A stretch of DNA of 64,000 nucleotides. Origin: Nonomuraea maritima (lineage in GTDB: Bacteria; Actinomycetota; Actinomycetes; Streptosporangiales; Streptosporangiaceae). The position numbers and the translations under genes were made by a program. The DNA lies in the NCBI RefSeq assembly GCF_900100395.1, contig NZ_FNFB01000004.1, positions 310,001 through 374,000 on the forward strand, given 5' to 3'. Under the pieces are notes generated by a model that was given only the letters and a program-made list of their open reading frames with translations, was not told where the DNA came from and did not search any database. Shown here piece after piece: positions 53,756 to 61,771 of this stretch. Every line of letters begins with the position of its first letter. Positions within the stretch are counted from its first letter, which is position 1.

Positions 53756-55203
53756 TGGCCCCCGCGAACGGCCCCCACCGGTCGAGCCACCCCGAACCCA
53801 CCGCCACGGGCGCGGCGACCAGCGCTGCGGGCGGGACGAGCACCGCCGTGGGTGACGCGAACACCAGCGCGGGCGGGGCGGTCACCGCTGAGGGCAGGGC
53901 GACGGCCACCGCAGGTGGGGCGATCGCCGCCGCAGGTGGGGCGATCATCGGTGCGCGGGGGCCGTTGGCGGCGGCTGAGGTGGCGGTGGCTCATGTGTGG
54001 GCGCGTGCTGCGGGGCCGGTGCGGCTGGGGGCCGGGGTGGCGGCCCCCGGCGGGATGGTGCGGCTGACCCGGCCCGACTCCACCGGTGAGGCGCTGCCGG
54101 TGTGGCCCGACGGGGTGACGCCGTCCCTGCTGGAGGAGCACCAGGTGGCGCCCGTCACGGTGGAGCGTTCCGGCGAGACGCGGCGCGTGCTGGCGGCGGC
54201 GCTCAAGTGCTGCTGGAGCGATCAGCAGGCCGATCCGTGGCCGGGCGACCCGGCGCCGGTCGAGCTGGTGCTCGACACCTACCGCGCGCTGATCGGCCGT
54301 ACCGACGACCTCATGCGCAACTGGGCGATCGGCGCGCTGCGCCGCCTGCACGACTCGGCGTGGGTGGTGCTCGGCGACGGGGTCGTCTCGCTCGGCCCGC
54401 GCTGCGCCCTGTGGCCGGAGGAGTCGCACGCGCAGCTGCGCGAGCTGGTGCGCCGCCTGCCCGAGCCGCAGCGTCCTGAGCTGACGGTCGTACGCGACGC
54501 CGACATCGTCGCGGCCGCGCGCCCCGCCGAACCGGCACCCGGCGCGGGTGCGGACGGCGGCGGGCGGGTCGAGGCGGCCGCGGGCGAGTTCGACGACCTG
54601 CTGGCCGGTCACGACGAGCGGCGCCGGGCCGAACTCGTCGCGGCGTTCATGGTGGTGGAGCACGCCGCCGAGCCGGTGCAGGAGGTCCGCTTTGCCGCCC
54701 TGCGCGACCCGGCGCTGCGCCGCACGCTGGCCGAGATGCTGTCCAGGCGCGGCCGTACGCTGATCCAGCATCGCGACCGCTGGACGTCCGGCTACGACGA
54801 CGACGTGGCGCGGGCGGCGTACGCGAGCGGCGAGGAGCGGCTGTCGGTGAGCGAGCGTGCGGTGCTGGCGCTCGTGCTCGTGCACTCCGTGGCCATCCCG
54901 AGAGCCGAGGGCCTGCTGCCCGAAGACTCGTGGCTGTCGCCGCACCCGACGCCGGTCGAGGAGCTGCGCCGCCACACCCAGTTGCCGATCGGCGAGCTGG
55001 AGGCCGCGCTGCGCACGCTGCGCCACGCGGGGCTGCTCGGCCAGGTGAAGGCCGGCGAGGAGGCGGGCGGCTACGTACCTGGGCCGCAGTTCCACCGGCT
55101 CACGCCCGCGGCCCGCCGCCGCCTTCAGGAGGAACTCATCCTGGCCGCAGGCCCGAACACCCCGCTCGCAGCGGCGGTACTCGCCCGCAGATCGGCCCGA
55201 TGA
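53755..55203 (+). CDS. Putative KITE/MksE-like winged-helix subunit of an SMC complex
   Basis: The 482-residue protein begins with about 65 residues of Ala/Gly/Thr low complexity (30-bp units at 53806-53950). A central helical domain carries paired short motifs (LKCCWSDQQADPWPGDPAPVELVLDTYRALI: key elements CCW, DTYRAL). The C-terminal region contains a winged-helix-like part (LPIGELEAALRTLRHAGLLG) before the end. The order and the winged helices match the JetB/MksE position. It overlaps the upstream stop by one base and is separated from the SMC gene by a 341-base repeat array. Confidence 0.55.
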   Translation: MAPANGPHRSSHPEPTATGAATSAAGGTSTAVGDANTSAGGAVTAEGRATATAGGAIAAAGGAIIGARGPLAAAEVAVAHVWARAAGPVRLGAGVAAPGGMVRLTRPDSTGEALPVWPDGVTPSLLEEHQVAPVTVERSGETRRVLAAALKCCWSDQQADPWPGDPAPVELVLDTYRALIGRTDDLMRNWAIGALRRLHDSAWVVLGDGVVSLGPRCALWPEESHAQLRELVRRLPEPQRPELTVVRDADIVAAARPAEPAPGAGADGGGRVEAAAGEFDDLLAGHDERRRAELVAAFMVVEHAAEPVQEVRFAALRDPALRRTLAEMLSRRGRTLIQHRDRWTSGYDDDVARAAYASGEERLSVSERAVLALVLVHSVAIPRAEGLLPEDSWLSPHPTPVEELRRHTQLPIGELEAALRTLRHAGLLGQVKAGEEAGGYVPGPQFHRLTPAARRRLQEELILAAGPNTPLAAAVLARRSAR

Positions 55204-55512
55204 CCCTCGCCGACCGCAGGGCGGAACCCCACACCACCCCTGCCGACCGTGGGGGTGGGCAAACAACACAACCCCCGCCGACCGGCGGGCTGGAGCACAC
55301 AACATGACCCCCACCCGACCGGCAGGGTGGAGCCACAACCTGACCCCCACCCGACCGGCGGGGGCGAAAAGCAACACAACCCCCGCCCACCAGCGGGGGT
55401 GCAACACAACATGACCCCCGCCAACCGGCGGGGCAACACACACGACACGGCCCGGCCAACCGGTGGGGCGGCGGGGACACAACACGACCCCGCCAACCGG
55501 TGGGGTGGGGCG
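55203..55512. repeat. Nine-unit tandem array of ~35-bp palindromic units
   Basis: The 341-bp gap (55204-55544) contains nine copies of a unit with core CCCCCGCCRACCGGCGGGG, centred near 55212, 55246, 55281, 55318, 55354, 55389, 55424, 55459 and 55496. Steps are 34-37 bases. Units differ by base changes that often preserve pairing. The linkers read CAACACAACATGA or similar. The period is not a multiple of three and no protein explains it. The rest of the gap is only a leader with GGAAGGG and GGGGGG runs. Confidence 0.85.
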
Positions 55513-55544
55513 GCGCGACGAAGGAAGGGTTACGGGGGGCCAAG

Positions 55545-58500
55545 GTGTCACAAGTGGAGAACGTCGTCGGAGACCGGGTGCTGATCGCCGTGCAGGCGGT
55601 CAACATCTCGCGGTTGTCGACGCATCCGGTGCCGACGGTCCCCGGCACGCTGATCGTGGTGGCGGGCGCGGGGCCGAAGGACTCCAACGGGGCGGGCAAG
55701 TCGTCGTTCATCGCCTCGATCACGGCGCTGCTCGGCGACGAGCAGTGGCGTTTCGCCTCGGGCGCCAAGGCGGTGTCGGAGCTGCTGTTCAACGCCGAGC
55801 TCGCCAGCGGGGCGGGCGGCCGCCAGTGGGCGAGCGCTGACCACGGCTACATCGTGGGTGTCTTCGCTCCCCCGGGAATGGACGCCTTCGCCTCCCCGGG
55901 CCCGAACGCCAACGCCTCCCTCGACGGCTCCCCGGGCACCGCCCCCGGCGCCTCCCTGGGTACGGACCCGGCCACTCGCTCGGGCGTGAATGTCGTCGCC
56001 TCCCTGGGCGCTTCCACGGGCGCGGGCTCCGTCACTTCCCGGGGTGCGGACGCCGTCGCCCCTGCGGGCGCGGGCGCCTCCGAGCGTCCGTACGGGGGCT
56101 CTGGCCCGTCCTCGGAGTCTGAGGGCGGGGTGCTGATCAGTGAGACGGCGCCAGGTGAGGGCGGGGAGCTGTTCGAGGTGCCCGACACCTCGGGCGGCGC
56201 GCTCACCGTGTGGCTGAGGGTCAACCAGGAGGCGCCCCACCTGGAGATCCGCTGGCGCGAGGGCGTCCACCTGGCGGCGTCCCCGTCGGAGGCCGAACGG
56301 GTGGCGCGGGCCGACGAGATCTGGGCGTCGCTGCCCAGGTCGGCCGGCAAGCGTGACGTGGTGGCCCGCGACCTGACCAAGGTCCTCTACGGCGACCGGG
56401 TCAGGTGCGTGTCGTTCCTGTCGACGTCCGTACGCAGCAAGGTCGCCACCAACCTGCTCTCCCAGCCGCTCAACGAGATCTCCCCCGAACGCGTCTTCGA
56501 GGCCATCGCGGCGCTCACCGGGCTCGACGCCGAGCTCGAGCAGGAGCGCGAGGCCCGCCGCGACGAGCACGCCAAGCGGGTGCGCGCGGCGCAGGCCGCC
56601 GACCGGCTGGCCGAGTTCGAGGCCGAGTCGAAGGCGCTGCTGACCACGTTCGACCGCCGTGACCAGGCCAGGGAACGGCTGGCCGAGGCGCTGCGCTGCT
56701 GGCGGGGGCGGCAGACCCGCAAGCTGGCCGACGCCGCGTCCCGTGACGAGTCGCTGGCCGCCGACGTCGAACGGCACCGCGCGGCGGGTGAGACGGCGGT
56801 CGAGGCGGTCGCCATGGTCCGCGCCGAGATCGCCACCCTGCGGGAGGACACGCTCGACCGGCAGGTGGGCGAGGCGCGCAAGGAGCTGGCGGCGCTGCAG
56901 GCGCGGGCGGCCAAGCTCGATGCCGACCGCGCGGTGGCCGAGAACTCCGCCGACGAGCTGCGCGGCCTCATCCCCGCTCTGGAGGAGACCCGCCGTTTCG
57001 CCGACGGGCGCGACGTGCCGGCGGCAGAGCAGGAGCTCGCCGCCGAACGCGGGCGGCTCAACGAGGCGCTCAAGGCGCTCGGGGTGGCCGACCAGGAGGT
57101 GTCGTCGGCGCAGGCGGCGCTCGACGACGCCGAGGGCGGTCCTGCCGCGGCCCAGCTCAGCGCGCTGGCGGCGGCGGGCATCGGCGCGACGGGCCTGCTC
57201 GACGCTCTCGACGTGGCCGAACAGGCCCGCGACGCCGCCCACATCGCCGCCGCCCCCGGAGAACCAGGACGCGAGTCCGCGGCCGACGGGGACGCGGGCG
57301 GCTCCGGGCGCGGAAGCGCTGCCCTCGGTGGCGGGTCCGCTGCCGGTGGGGGCGCGGGTGGCGTGGCCGGGCGGGCGTTGGGGGAGGTGCTCAAGGCGCG
57401 CTACGGGAAGGCGGCGCAGGGGCAGCGCTTCGCGTTCGGGGAACTGCGGGGCTGGCCCGACGAGCACGCCGTGATCGTCGACGCGTCCCAGCTCGACGCC
57501 GCCGCCGCGGCGCTGACAGGGCTGCCAGGGTCCGTGCTGGTCAGCGCGGCAGGGGTGAGCGTCGTAGGGGCGTTCGACGGGGTGGCGACCGGGCGCGAGG
57601 CCCGCATCAAGGCGGCCGAGCAGCGGCTCCACCGCGCCAAGGACGCGCAGGAGACGGCCGCGCAGGCCGTCCGCGACGCCGAGGAGGCGGTCGCGGAGGC
57701 GCAGCGGCGGCTCGAAGGGGCGCGGGCCGGCGTGCGGCTGGCCGAGCTGCAGGCCAGGCTGGCCGAGCGGCGCGCGAAGCTGGCCGAGCTCCACGCGGCG
57801 GTCGAGGAGCTCGCGCCGAAGGTCGCCGAGGCCGAGCGGCTGGCGTCCGCGCTCGACTTCCGGGCCCGTACACGTGACATGGAGATCGAACGCCTGGAGG
57901 GCCGCAGGCAGCGGCACGAGGCCGAGCTGGCACAGGCCCGTGACCTGGAGGCGAAGGTCACCGCGGAACGCACGGCGCTGCGGATCGACGCGCTCGCCGC
58001 CGACTGGGGCGGGACGGTCGAGACGGCCCGCGAGTGGCTCGCTGCGCTGACCGACGACGACCGGTCGAGGACTGCCGACGAGTGGTGGCGCATCGCCGAA
58101 CGTCACCTCGACCAGGCGGTGCGCGACACGTTCTCCGAGGAGGAGGCGGAGCTGCCGGAGGAGCTGCGGTTCCTGCTGAGCGAGCGCGAGGGCAGCTCGG
58201 CGCGGGAGCAGGCGACGTTCGCGGCGGTGTGCGGGTCGCTGGCGTCCTACCTGCGGGGCCAGGAGGAGTACGAACGCCACCAGCGCCGGCAGATCGAGGC
58301 GCAGGTCGTCTCACGGCAGCGCGATCTGGCGGCGGCGGCGCGCGGCGCGGAGGAGGCGGCGCAGTCGACGGCCGTGCACCGGGCGGCGCTCAGCGCGGCG
58401 ATCAAGGCGCGGCTGACGCGGGTGGCCGAGGAGTTCGACAAGCTCGACACCTCGTACGGCGGTTACGGCGCGACGCTGGAGTTCCCGGTGCCGCCCGCGC

Positions 58501-58946
58501 CCGCCGACCCGGAGCAGCGCTGGCAGTGGCGGGTGACGCCGAAGTGGCGGCGCGGCGAGGGGCAGGGGTTCGTCCCCTACAACCGGCGGGCCAACACGGC
58601 GCTGATGGACGAGAAGGCCGTCAAGCTGGTGTGCGCCGCGGCCATCGCCTCCTCCGGAGGCGGCCACCTGTGCCTGGTGCTCGACGAGCTGGGCCGCAAC
58701 CTGGGCAAGGAGCACCGCAGGGAGGCGGTGGCGCTGTTCCGGCGGATCGGCGAGACGTACGGGGTCACGGTGATCGGGGCGCTGCAGGACGACATGGAGC
58801 CGTACGCGATCGACGCCTGCGGCCAGTACATCAAGCTGCGGCGGTCGTCGGACGCGATGCCGTACAACGAGCCGCCGGTGATCGTCGGGCACGACGACCA
58901 CGCCGACCGGGTCAGGGCGCTGGCCGAGTACGTCGGCCGCACGTGA
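55545..58946 (+). CDS. SMC-type (MksB/JetC-like) chromosome segregation ATPase
   Basis: The 1133-residue protein has an ABC-type head split by two coiled coils. Walker A DSNGAGKSSFI lies near residue 48, and Walker B HLCLVLDELGRNLGKEH near 1043, in a region with a degenerate signature (SSGGGH). Between them are Arg/Glu/Ala-rich coiled coils (about 300-560 and 680-890) and a hinge-like stretch near 575-690. Residues about 107-200 are an Ala/Ser/Gly/Pro insertion made of short repeats. It would load on DNA and extrude loops. GTG 55545 is chosen because earlier in-frame starts lie in the repeat array. Two partner subunits precede it; no JetD-type nuclease follows. Confidence 0.8.
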   Translation: MSQVENVVGDRVLIAVQAVNISRLSTHPVPTVPGTLIVVAGAGPKDSNGAGKSSFIASITALLGDEQWRFASGAKAVSELLFNAELASGAGGRQWASADHGYIVGVFAPPGMDAFASPGPNANASLDGSPGTAPGASLGTDPATRSGVNVVASLGASTGAGSVTSRGADAVAPAGAGASERPYGGSGPSSESEGGVLISETAPGEGGELFEVPDTSGGALTVWLRVNQEAPHLEIRWREGVHLAASPSEAERVARADEIWASLPRSAGKRDVVARDLTKVLYGDRVRCVSFLSTSVRSKVATNLLSQPLNEISPERVFEAIAALTGLDAELEQEREARRDEHAKRVRAAQAADRLAEFEAESKALLTTFDRRDQARERLAEALRCWRGRQTRKLADAASRDESLAADVERHRAAGETAVEAVAMVRAEIATLREDTLDRQVGEARKELAALQARAAKLDADRAVAENSADELRGLIPALEETRRFADGRDVPAAEQELAAERGRLNEALKALGVADQEVSSAQAALDDAEGGPAAAQLSALAAAGIGATGLLDALDVAEQARDAAHIAAAPGEPGRESAADGDAGGSGRGSAALGGGSAAGGGAGGVAGRALGEVLKARYGKAAQGQRFAFGELRGWPDEHAVIVDASQLDAAAAALTGLPGSVLVSAAGVSVVGAFDGVATGREARIKAAEQRLHRAKDAQETAAQAVRDAEEAVAEAQRRLEGARAGVRLAELQARLAERRAKLAELHAAVEELAPKVAEAERLASALDFRARTRDMEIERLEGRRQRHEAELAQARDLEAKVTAERTALRIDALAADWGGTVETAREWLAALTDDDRSRTADEWWRIAERHLDQAVRDTFSEEEAELPEELRFLLSEREGSSAREQATFAAVCGSLASYLRGQEEYERHQRRQIEAQVVSRQRDLAAAARGAEEAAQSTAVHRAALSAAIKARLTRVAEEFDKLDTSYGGYGATLEFPVPPAPADPEQRWQWRVTPKWRRGEGQGFVPYNRRANTALMDEKAVKLVCAAAIASSGGGHLCLVLDELGRNLGKEHRREAVALFRRIGETYGVTVIGALQDDMEPYAIDACGQYIKLRRSSDAMPYNEPPVIVGHDDHADRVRALAEYVGRT
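55866..56150 (+). repeat. Low-complexity Ala/Ser/Gly insertion in the SMC head
   Basis: Units of about 24-30 bases encode ASxG-type motifs (for example GASLGTDPATRSG, VVASLGASTGAGS). They interrupt the head domain between the first strand-helix unit and the coiled coil. Confidence 0.55.
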
Positions 58947-58984
58947 GCCGCCCGCGGGGTGCGGCCAGGGTCACCGTGCTGCAC

Positions 58985-59067
58985 CCCCGCGCGCAACGCG
59001 ACCCACATGACCGTGCCGCACGCCGCGAGGCCCTCGACCCGGATGACCACACCCCGCGCGCAACGCG
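58985..59067. repeat. 16-bp direct repeat after the SMC gene
   Basis: CCCCGCGCGCAACGCG occurs exactly at 58985-59000 and 59052-59067, each followed by an ATGACC/ATGACT element. Confidence 0.6.
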
Positions 59068-59100
59068 GCATGGATGACTTGTGCCGCGCCGGCGCCGGAT

Positions 59101-59128
59101 GGCCACCGGGGGTAGCCCCCCGGTGGCC
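59101..59128. terminator. Bidirectional terminator between the SMC operon and rpmF
   Basis: GGCCACCGGGGG (59101-59112) and CCCCCGGTGGCC (59117-59128) form a perfect 12-bp stem with a 4-base loop. Confidence 0.85.
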
Positions 59129-59134
59129 GGGGCT

Positions 59135-59296
59135 TCAGGTGATCAGGCCGCGTTGGTAGGCGCGGACAAGGCGGCGGGGCACCAGGAGCCGGCGGCCGTT
59201 CACCGTGATCGGGACGAGGTCGGGTGCGGCGGCCTTCCACTGGCTGCGGCGGTGGCGGGTGTTGCTGCGCGAGGTCTTGCGCTTGGGTACGGCCAT
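59135..59296 (-). CDS. rpmF: 50S ribosomal protein L32, cysteine-free paralogue
   Basis: The 53-residue protein starts [20 protein letters not shown] as bL32 does, but has none of the four Cys of the zinc-ribbon form. Such cysteine-free copies replace the zinc-binding form when zinc is scarce. It is the last gene of a five-gene operon, and its ATG shares one base with the rpsN stop. Confidence 0.9.
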   Translation of the reverse strand: MAVPKRKTSRSNTRHRRSQWKAAAPDLVPITVNGRRLLVPRRLVRAYQRGLIT

Positions 59297-59595
59297 CACC
59301 AGCTCGCCTTCCTCACGCCGGGCAGCTCGCCCCGCAGGGCCATCTCGCGGAAGCGCACCCGCGAGAGGCCGAACTTGGTGAGGTGCCCGCGAGGCCGGCC
59401 GTCGACGGAGTCGCGGTTGCGTACCCGGGTGGCGCTGGCGTCGCGCGGCTGCCGGGCGAGCTCGCGGACGGCGGCGGCCCGCTCCGCGGGAGCGCCGGTG
59501 CGGATGATCTCCTTCAGCTCGGCGCGGCGCCGCGCGTGGCGGGCGACCACGACCTTACGGCGCTCGTTCGCCGCGATCTTGCTCTTCTTGGCCAT
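59296..59595 (-). CDS. rpsN: 30S ribosomal protein S14, non-zinc form
   Basis: The 99-residue uS14 is the long, Cys-free version ([20 protein letters not shown], ending [24 protein letters not shown]; key end motif GVRKASW). It can substitute for the short zinc form. ATG 59595 overlaps the rpmB stop by one base. A longer upstream frame is a shadow. Confidence 0.92.
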   Translation of the reverse strand: MAKKSKIAANERRKVVVARHARRRAELKEIIRTGAPAERAAAVRELARQPRDASATRVRNRDSVDGRPRGHLTKFGLSRVRFREMALRGELPGVRKASW

Positions 59596-59825
59596 CAGAC
59601 CTTCTCTCCTCTGGCGCGGATCCGGACGACGGCCGTCTCGATTCCGATCTTGTCGACGGTCTTGATCGCGCGGGCGCTGAGCGTGAGGCGGACGAAGCGT
59701 CCCTCGCTCGGCAGCCAGTAGCGACGCTGCTGGATGTTGGGGTTCCATCGCCGGCGGGTGCGGCGGTGCGAGTGGGAGACGCGGTTGCCGAAGACCGGCC
59801 CCACCCCGGTGAGCTGGCAGCGCAT
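59595..59825 (-). CDS. rpmB: 50S ribosomal protein L28, low-cysteine paralogue
   Basis: The 76-residue bL28 begins [20 protein letters not shown], which fits the cysteine-poor actinobacterial paralogue with one Cys instead of the CxxC pair. ATG 59825 follows GTG 59828. The stop overlaps rpsN by one base. Confidence 0.9.
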   Translation of the reverse strand: MRCQLTGVGPVFGNRVSHSHRRTRRRWNPNIQQRRYWLPSEGRFVRLTLSARAIKTVDKIGIETAVVRIRARGEKV

Positions 59826-60070
59826 CACGGCCTCCCGTAACGCCGGTTGAACCGCTCGACCCGGCCGGCGGTGTCGAGGACGCGGTTGCGTCCGGTGTAG
59901 AAGGGGTGGCTCGCCGCGGACACGTCGACGTCGACCACCGGGTAGGTGTTGCCGTCGGTCCATTCGATCGTCTTGTCGCTGGTCATCGTGGACCGGGTGA
60001 GGAAGGCGAAGCCGGCGCCCGGGTCGCGGAAGACGACCGGGCGGTAGTCGGGGTGGATGCCCTTCTTCAT
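59825..60070 (-). CDS. rpmE2: 50S ribosomal protein L31 type B
   Basis: The 81-residue protein reads [20 protein letters not shown] and ends [23 protein letters not shown] (key motif [13 protein letters not shown]), the type B (C-minus) L31 lacking the zinc-binding CxxC. The ATG overlaps the rpmG stop (ATGA), and the stop shares one base with rpmB. Confidence 0.93.
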   Translation of the reverse strand: MKKGIHPDYRPVVFRDPGAGFAFLTRSTMTSDKTIEWTDGNTYPVVDVDVSAASHPFYTGRNRVLDTAGRVERFNRRYGRP

Positions 60071-60231
60071 CGTTCCTCCCTGAAGAGCACGTGCCGGCGG
60101 ACGACGGGGTCGTACTTGCGAAGAGTCAGCCGGTCTGGAGTGTTCCGGCGGTTCTTCCTGGTCACGTAGGTGTATCCGGTGCCGGCCGTCGAACGGATCT
60201 TGATCACGGCGCGCACCTCATTCCTGGGCAC
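60067..60231 (-). CDS. rpmG: 50S ribosomal protein L33, non-zinc form
   Basis: The 54-residue bL33 reads [20 protein letters not shown], then [14 protein letters not shown] and [15 protein letters not shown]. It lacks the four Cys. GTG 60231 has AAAGGAACCGCT upstream. It is the first gene of the five-gene zinc-starvation operon transcribed away from the Zur-like box. Confidence 0.92.
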   Translation of the reverse strand: MPRNEVRAVIKIRSTAGTGYTYVTRKNRRNTPDRLTLRKYDPVVRRHVLFREER

Positions 60232-60269
60232 AGCGGTTCCTTTCCATCAGGCATACTGTGCCATGATAA

Positions 60270-60284
60270 CGACAACGATTTTCA
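60270..60284. promoter_or_regulatory. Zur-like box between the divergent zinc-starvation operons
   Basis: CGACAACGATTTTCA at 60270-60284 differs by two bases from TGAAAACGATTTTCA, an actinobacterial Zur box pattern. For cobW, TTTCCA (60241-60246) and GATAAC (60265-60270) with 18 bases between make a promoter whose start lies inside the box. Confidence 0.65.
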
Positions 60285-60304
60285 TTCTCGAACCTGGAGG
60301 CTAG

Positions 60305-61423
60305 GTGTCCACTCCTGTCGTCCTTGTCGCGGGCCTGCACGGCACGGCCCGCGCCGCCGCCGTCGATCGGCTGCTGGCCGCGCATCCCCGATCCGTGGCC
60401 GTCCACCATGACCTGAGCGAGGTCCGCAGCGGCCGGGTGCTGCGCACTGTTCGTGACGCGACGGGTGTCCTGTCGACGACCGACGTCCGGCTCGCGCACG
60501 GCTGCGTCACCTGCACCGTGCGCGAGGACCTGCTCCCCGAGCTGGTCAGGCTGGCGCCCGCGTACTCGGCGCTGGTCGTGGACCTGTGGGACTCGGTGGA
60601 GCCGCGTTCGGTCGCCGAGGCCCTCGACTGCGACGAAGCCCGTGACCTTCTGCGGCTCACGGCGGTGCTCACCGCGCTCGACTCCGCCGCACTGCCCGAG
60701 GACATCACCCGCGGCGAACGCCTGCGCGAGGTCGGCAAGCCCGCGGCCGCGGGCGACCAGCGCTTCCTGGCCGAGGTGCTGGCCCGGCAGCTCGAGTACG
60801 CCACCGACCTGGTGCTGCACGGCGGCGACGAGGACGACCGCGACCTGGCGCGGGCGGTGCTCTCCCATCTCGCCCCGCTCACCCCGGTCCACACCGCCGT
60901 CCTGCCCCCGGTCACCGGCGCCGCGCTGTGCACGGCCGAGCTCGGCGAACGGGTCGACCCCGCCACCGCGCAGCTGCCCTGCGACGCCCGTACCGACGAC
61001 ATCGTCACCACCGTGTGGCGCAGCCGCCGCCCGCTGCACCCCGGCCGCCTGTTCGAGGCCGTGGACGAGCTGGTCACCGAGTCCGTACGCTCGCGTGGCC
61101 GCTTCTGGCTGGCCGGCCGCCCCGACCGGATGCTGGCCTGGGACGCCGTGGCGGGCGTCATCTCCGTCGAGGACGTGGGGCCGTGGCTGGCCGCGCTCCC
61201 CGAAGCGGCCTGGGACCTGGTCTCTCCCGCCCGCCGCCTGGCCGCCTCGCTCGACTGGGACGGCGACTGCGGCGACCGCGTCCAGCACCTCGTCCTCACC
61301 GGTCCTGGCCTCGACGCCGACCGGCTGCACCGCCTGCTCGACTCCTGCCTGCTGGCCGACGGCGAACAGCTCGGCCGTCACGACCCGTTCGCAGCCGTTC
61401 TCGACCTGAAGGAGACCGCATGA
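60305..61423 (+). CDS. CobW/COG0523-like protein without a canonical P-loop
   Basis: The 372-residue protein occupies the place of the Zur-regulated zinc metallochaperone GTPase and has the [13 protein letters not shown] segment (CxxC near residue 74), a short version of the GCxCC motif. The Walker A region [14 protein letters not shown] (about residue 10) lacks the Lys-Ser/Thr of GK[ST], so GTP hydrolysis is doubtful. The C-terminal domain ([18 protein letters not shown]) matches the CobW C-terminal region. GTG 60305 has GGAGG 4 bases upstream. It overlaps rpsR by 4 bp. Confidence 0.8.
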   Translation: MSTPVVLVAGLHGTARAAAVDRLLAAHPRSVAVHHDLSEVRSGRVLRTVRDATGVLSTTDVRLAHGCVTCTVREDLLPELVRLAPAYSALVVDLWDSVEPRSVAEALDCDEARDLLRLTAVLTALDSAALPEDITRGERLREVGKPAAAGDQRFLAEVLARQLEYATDLVLHGGDEDDRDLARAVLSHLAPLTPVHTAVLPPVTGAALCTAELGERVDPATAQLPCDARTDDIVTTVWRSRRPLHPGRLFEAVDELVTESVRSRGRFWLAGRPDRMLAWDAVAGVISVEDVGPWLAALPEAAWDLVSPARRLAASLDWDGDCGDRVQHLVLTGPGLDADRLHRLLDSCLLADGEQLGRHDPFAAVLDLKETA

Positions 61424-61647
61424 AGATCCGCCGTGCCCCGCGCAGGAAGCGCAACCGGCTCCATGGGGTCGACCACGTCGACTACAAGGACGTCGACCTG
61501 CTGCGCACGTTCATCTCCGACCGCGGCAAGATCCGCAGCCGCCGGGTCACCGGCGTCACCGTCCAGCAGCAACGCCGGATCGCATGTGCCGTCAAGAACG
61601 CCCGCGAGATGGCACTGCTGCCCTACGTCTCACGTCCCGGCGGGTGA
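61420..61647 (+). CDS. rpsR: 30S ribosomal protein S18 paralogue
   Basis: The 75-residue bS18 begins [17 protein letters not shown], with [17 protein letters not shown] and [26 protein letters not shown] (key motif [16 protein letters not shown]). It has one Cys and is the form found in zinc-responsive loci. The ATGA overlap with the COG0523 gene shows one operon. Confidence 0.93.
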   Translation: MKIRRAPRRKRNRLHGVDHVDYKDVDLLRTFISDRGKIRSRRVTGVTVQQQRRIACAVKNAREMALLPYVSRPGG

Positions 61648-61730
61648 GGGCGCAGAACGCCGGATCTACGGTAATTCTAAGGTTTTCCGACAGTTGTGCT
61701 GAGTTACGCCTGATGTCCTGCTGCGCGGAA

Positions 61731-61751
61731 GGGCCGGTACAGGGCCGGCCC
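61731..61751. other. Stem-loop in the leader of the secreted helical-repeat gene
   Basis: GGGCCGG (61731-61737) and CCGGCCC (61745-61751) form a 7-bp stem with a 7-base loop, 8 bases before the GGAATGGAG ribosome-binding site. Confidence 0.4.
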
Positions 61752-61771
61752 TCGACAGGAATGGAGCACGG

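Noticed and set aside
55203..55512. CRISPR array
   Set aside because: Units are palindromic and variable, linkers are near-identical and short instead of unique spacers, and no cas genes are present.
55249..55584. Plus- and minus-strand frames running through the palindromic array
   Set aside because: Repetitive Pro/Thr/Gly or Trp/Cys peptides follow from the repeat itself; the period is not a multiple of three.
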